NCBI GenBank assembly: GCA_005884305.1
Contig: VAYL01000051.1
Span: 1 to 6,621 of the forward strand
Origin: Actinomycetota bacterium
GTDB lineage: Bacteria > Actinomycetota > Thermoleophilia > Solirubrobacterales > 70-9
Direction of reading: 5' to 3'
Length of the DNA stretch: 6,621 nt
The notes under the pieces were generated by a model. It had not been told where the DNA came from and searched no databases. It saw only the letters and a program-made list of their open reading frames with translations. Positions within the stretch are counted from its first letter, which is position 1; each line of letters starts with the position of its first letter. Below are positions 4,702-6,621 of this stretch, in pieces. The position numbers and the translations under genes are program-made.

Positions 4702-6621
4702 GTGCAACCTGCGTCCACAGCTCAACTCAACTCCAACTCCATAGACCAGGCGACCGCCGCCACCCTCCCGGAAGGGGCCCTCGAGGCCTCCGTGGAGCGG
4801 GCGCGCGACCACCTGATGTCGCTCCAGGACCCGGGCGGGTGGTGGAAGGCCGAGCTCGAGACGAACGTCACCATGGACGCCGAGGACCTGCTGCTGCGCG
4901 AGTTCCTGGGTATCCGCGACGCAGACGCTCTCGAGCGCGCGGCGAACTGGATCCGGTCACAGCAACGAGACGATGGGACCTGGGCGAACTTCTACGGCGC
5001 GCCGGCGAACCTCTCAACGACGATCGAGGCGTACGCGGCCCTGAAGCTCGCCGGCGACCCGCCCGACGCTCCGCACATGACCGCGGCGCGCGAATACATA
5101 CTCGGCGCCGGCGGGGTCGAGAACGCCCGGGTGTTCACCCACATCTGGCTCGCGCTCTTCGGCCTGTGGCCCTGGGAGGAGGTTCCGGCGCTGCCCCCGG
5201 AGCTCATCTACCTCCCGCCGTGGTTCCCGCTGAACATCTACGACTTCGCGTGCTGGGCCCGCCAGACGATCGCCGCCCTGACGATCGTCCGCGCCGAGCG
5301 GCCGGTCCGCCCCATCGGTATCGACCTCGACGAGATCTTCACCGGACGCCCGGTCAAGCCAACGCCTCGGACCTTCCGCGGCCGCGTTCTCCTGTGGCTG
5401 GATGCGGTCGCTCGGCTCTATGAACGCCGGCCGCTGAAGCTCCTCCGGCGCCGGGCGACGGCCCGCGTGGAGCGCTGGGTCCTGGACCGCCAGGAGGCGG
5501 ACGGCTCCTGGGGCGGGATCCAGCCGCCCTGGGTCTACTCGCTGATGGCCCTGTCCGTCGTGGGCCACACAGTGGACGATCCGGCCATGAGGAAGGGCTT
5601 GGAGGGCATCGAGGGGTTCCTGATCAACGAGGGGAGCATCCGTCGTCTCGAGGCCTGCCAGTCGCCGGTATGGGACACCGCGCTCGCGATCATCGCGCTC
5701 ACTGACGCGGGCGTCGCCGCGGACGATCCCGCCGTGGTGAAGGCGGCGGACTGGATGCTGGCGGAGGAGATTCGGATCAAGGGCGACTGGGCGGTGCGGC
5801 GCCCCGACCTCGAGCCAGGCGGGTGGGCCTTCGAGTTCGACAACGACAACTATCCCGACATCGACGACACCGCCGAGGTGGTCATCGCGCTTCGGCGAGT
5901 GGACCACCCGGAGCCGGACCGCGTGTCCGATGCGATCCGGCGCGGCGTCGTGTGGACGCTGGGCATGCAGAGCCGAAACGGCGGCTGGGGTGCCTTCGAC
6001 GCCGACAACGTCCGCGAGCTGTGCCGCGACATCCCCTTCTGCGACTTCGGCGAGGTCATCGACGACCCGAGCGCCGACGTGTCCGCGCACGTGCTCGAGA
6101 TGCTGGGCGGAGAGGGGCTCGCCGGCCTCCCGGCGGCAAGGCGCGGGATCTCCTACCTGCTCGACGAGCAGGAGAGCCGCGGCTCATGGTTCGGGCGCTG
6201 GGGGATCAACCACGTTTACGGGACCGGCGCCGCGCTACCGGGTCTGGTCGAATGCGGCGTGCCGCCCACGGACTCCCGCCTCAGGCGAGCCGCGGCGTGG
6301 CTGGAGGAGATCCAGAACCCCGACGGCGGCTGGGGCGAGGACGGGCGTTCCTACGACGACCCGGCGTGGATCGGCCGCGGCCCGAGCACGGCCTCGCAGA
6401 CGGCGTGGGCGCTCATCGCGCTTCACGCGCTCGGCGAGCGCACGCCGGCCGTGGAGCTCGGGCTCGCCTGGCTGGTGGAGCACCAGCGCGAGGACGGGAC
6501 CTGGGACGAGCCGGAGTACACCGGCACCGGGTTCCCGGGGCACTTCTTCATCAACTACCACCTCTACAGGCTGAGCTTCCCGCTGATGGCGCTCGGGCGC
6601 TGGGCGGCCGCGGGCGAGCGG
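4702..6621 (+). CDS. shc: Squalene-hopene cyclase, last few codons beyond the window
   Basis: This is an open frame of 640 codons from GTG 4702 to the right edge, with no stop reached. It converts squalene to hopene/diplopterol at the membrane, the committed step of hopanoid synthesis. The catalytic motif D386-I-D388-D389-T-A matches the family DxDDTA; D388 corresponds to the general acid Asp376 of the Alicyclobacillus enzyme and H463 to its partner His451. QW-type repeats are present (GSWGG, NGGWGAFD, GSWFGRWG, DGGWGED, DGTWDEP), as are GGWAFEFDN (373-381) and a C-terminal TGTGFPGHFF segment with Y619 and Y622 for the active-site aromatics. The family is usually about 630-720 residues and ends soon after the ALGRW seen here, so the gene is nearly complete. 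The GFPGHFFINYHLYR form resembles streptomycete enzymes as I recall them. No squalene synthase or hpn gene is visible. A polar, low-complexity N-terminal tail (about 1-25) precedes the first conserved region. Confidence 0.97.
   Translation, partial: MQPASTAQLNSNSIDQATAATLPEGALEASVERARDHLMSLQDPGGWWKAELETNVTMDAEDLLLREFLGIRDADALERAANWIRSQQRDDGTWANFYGAPANLSTTIEAYAALKLAGDPPDAPHMTAAREYILGAGGVENARVFTHIWLALFGLWPWEEVPALPPELIYLPPWFPLNIYDFACWARQTIAALTIVRAERPVRPIGIDLDEIFTGRPVKPTPRTFRGRVLLWLDAVARLYERRPLKLLRRRATARVERWVLDRQEADGSWGGIQPPWVYSLMALSVVGHTVDDPAMRKGLEGIEGFLINEGSIRRLEACQSPVWDTALAIIALTDAGVAADDPAVVKAADWMLAEEIRIKGDWAVRRPDLEPGGWAFEFDNDNYPDIDDTAEVVIALRRVDHPEPDRVSDAIRRGVVWTLGMQSRNGGWGAFDADNVRELCRDIPFCDFGEVIDDPSADVSAHVLEMLGGEGLAGLPAARRGISYLLDEQESRGSWFGRWGINHVYGTGAALPGLVECGVPPTDSRLRRAAAWLEEIQNPDGGWGEDGRSYDDPAWIGRGPSTASQTAWALIALHALGERTPAVELGLAWLVEHQREDGTWDEPEYTGTGFPGHFFINYHLYRLSFPLMALGRWAAAGER

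Noticed and set aside
4721..4740. Short CTCAA/CTCCAA tandem pattern
   Set aside because: It encodes the polar QLNSNS-like tail at the cyclase N-terminus. With only three or four imperfect units, it is too short to call a repeat element.
5014..6090. A 358-codon open frame antisense to the cyclase
   Set aside because: The cyclase on the plus strand is unambiguous by its catalytic motifs. Long antisense frames are common in GC-rich coding DNA, and this one shows only Arg/Asp/Val-rich sequence.
5930..6574. A plus-strand frame within the cyclase
   Set aside because: Its product is a Ser/Arg/Thr-rich low-complexity chain in a shifted frame. It reflects the GC-rich codon pattern of the cyclase, not a frameshifted gene.

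Overview
The window is very GC-rich (high 60s percent by eye), uses GTG and TTG starts, packs genes tightly and carries no RNA genes, mobile elements or CRISPR repeats that I can see. The gene content fits an actinobacterium: a CvpA-trypsin fusion like mycobacterial MarP, a transpeptidase with a MecA_N/NTF2-like domain, a zinc-ribbon-FHA protein and a squalene-hopene cyclase. The zinc-ribbon-FHA layout and the overall style make me lean towards the class Thermoleophilia (Solirubrobacterales/Gaiellales-like). That placement is from memory of similar proteins, not from a search.

Layout. Positions 1-842 (minus) hold the N-terminal 280 codons of a membrane-anchored serine protease, cut by the left edge before its catalytic serine. 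Only 21 bp away, 864-2603 (plus) encodes a class B penicillin-binding protein with all three active-site motifs. It ends 4 bp from the convergent stop of a three-gene minus-strand cluster (3991 down to 2608): an SRPBCC-fold protein, a secreted lipoprotein with a telokin-like (DUF4352-type) domain, and a small four-helix membrane protein. A 93-bp divergent spacer with a perfect 6-bp inverted repeat separates this cluster from a plus-strand gene for a zinc-ribbon plus FHA protein (4085-4630). After a 71-bp gap comes a nearly complete squalene-hopene cyclase (4702 to the right edge, 640 codons, no stop in the window).

How the genes work together. The divergent protease and transpeptidase both act at the cell envelope and plausibly serve peptidoglycan maintenance under stress. 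The cyclase makes hopanoids, so it is also an envelope gene. The FHA protein is a likely phosphothreonine reader, but no kinase is visible here. The minus-strand trio looks like one transcription unit of unknown purpose. I do not see convincing evidence for an undescribed defence or mobile system. The items most worth a second look are the shared 21-bp divergent start region with its hairpin, the uncharacterised trio and the zinc-ribbon-FHA fusion.
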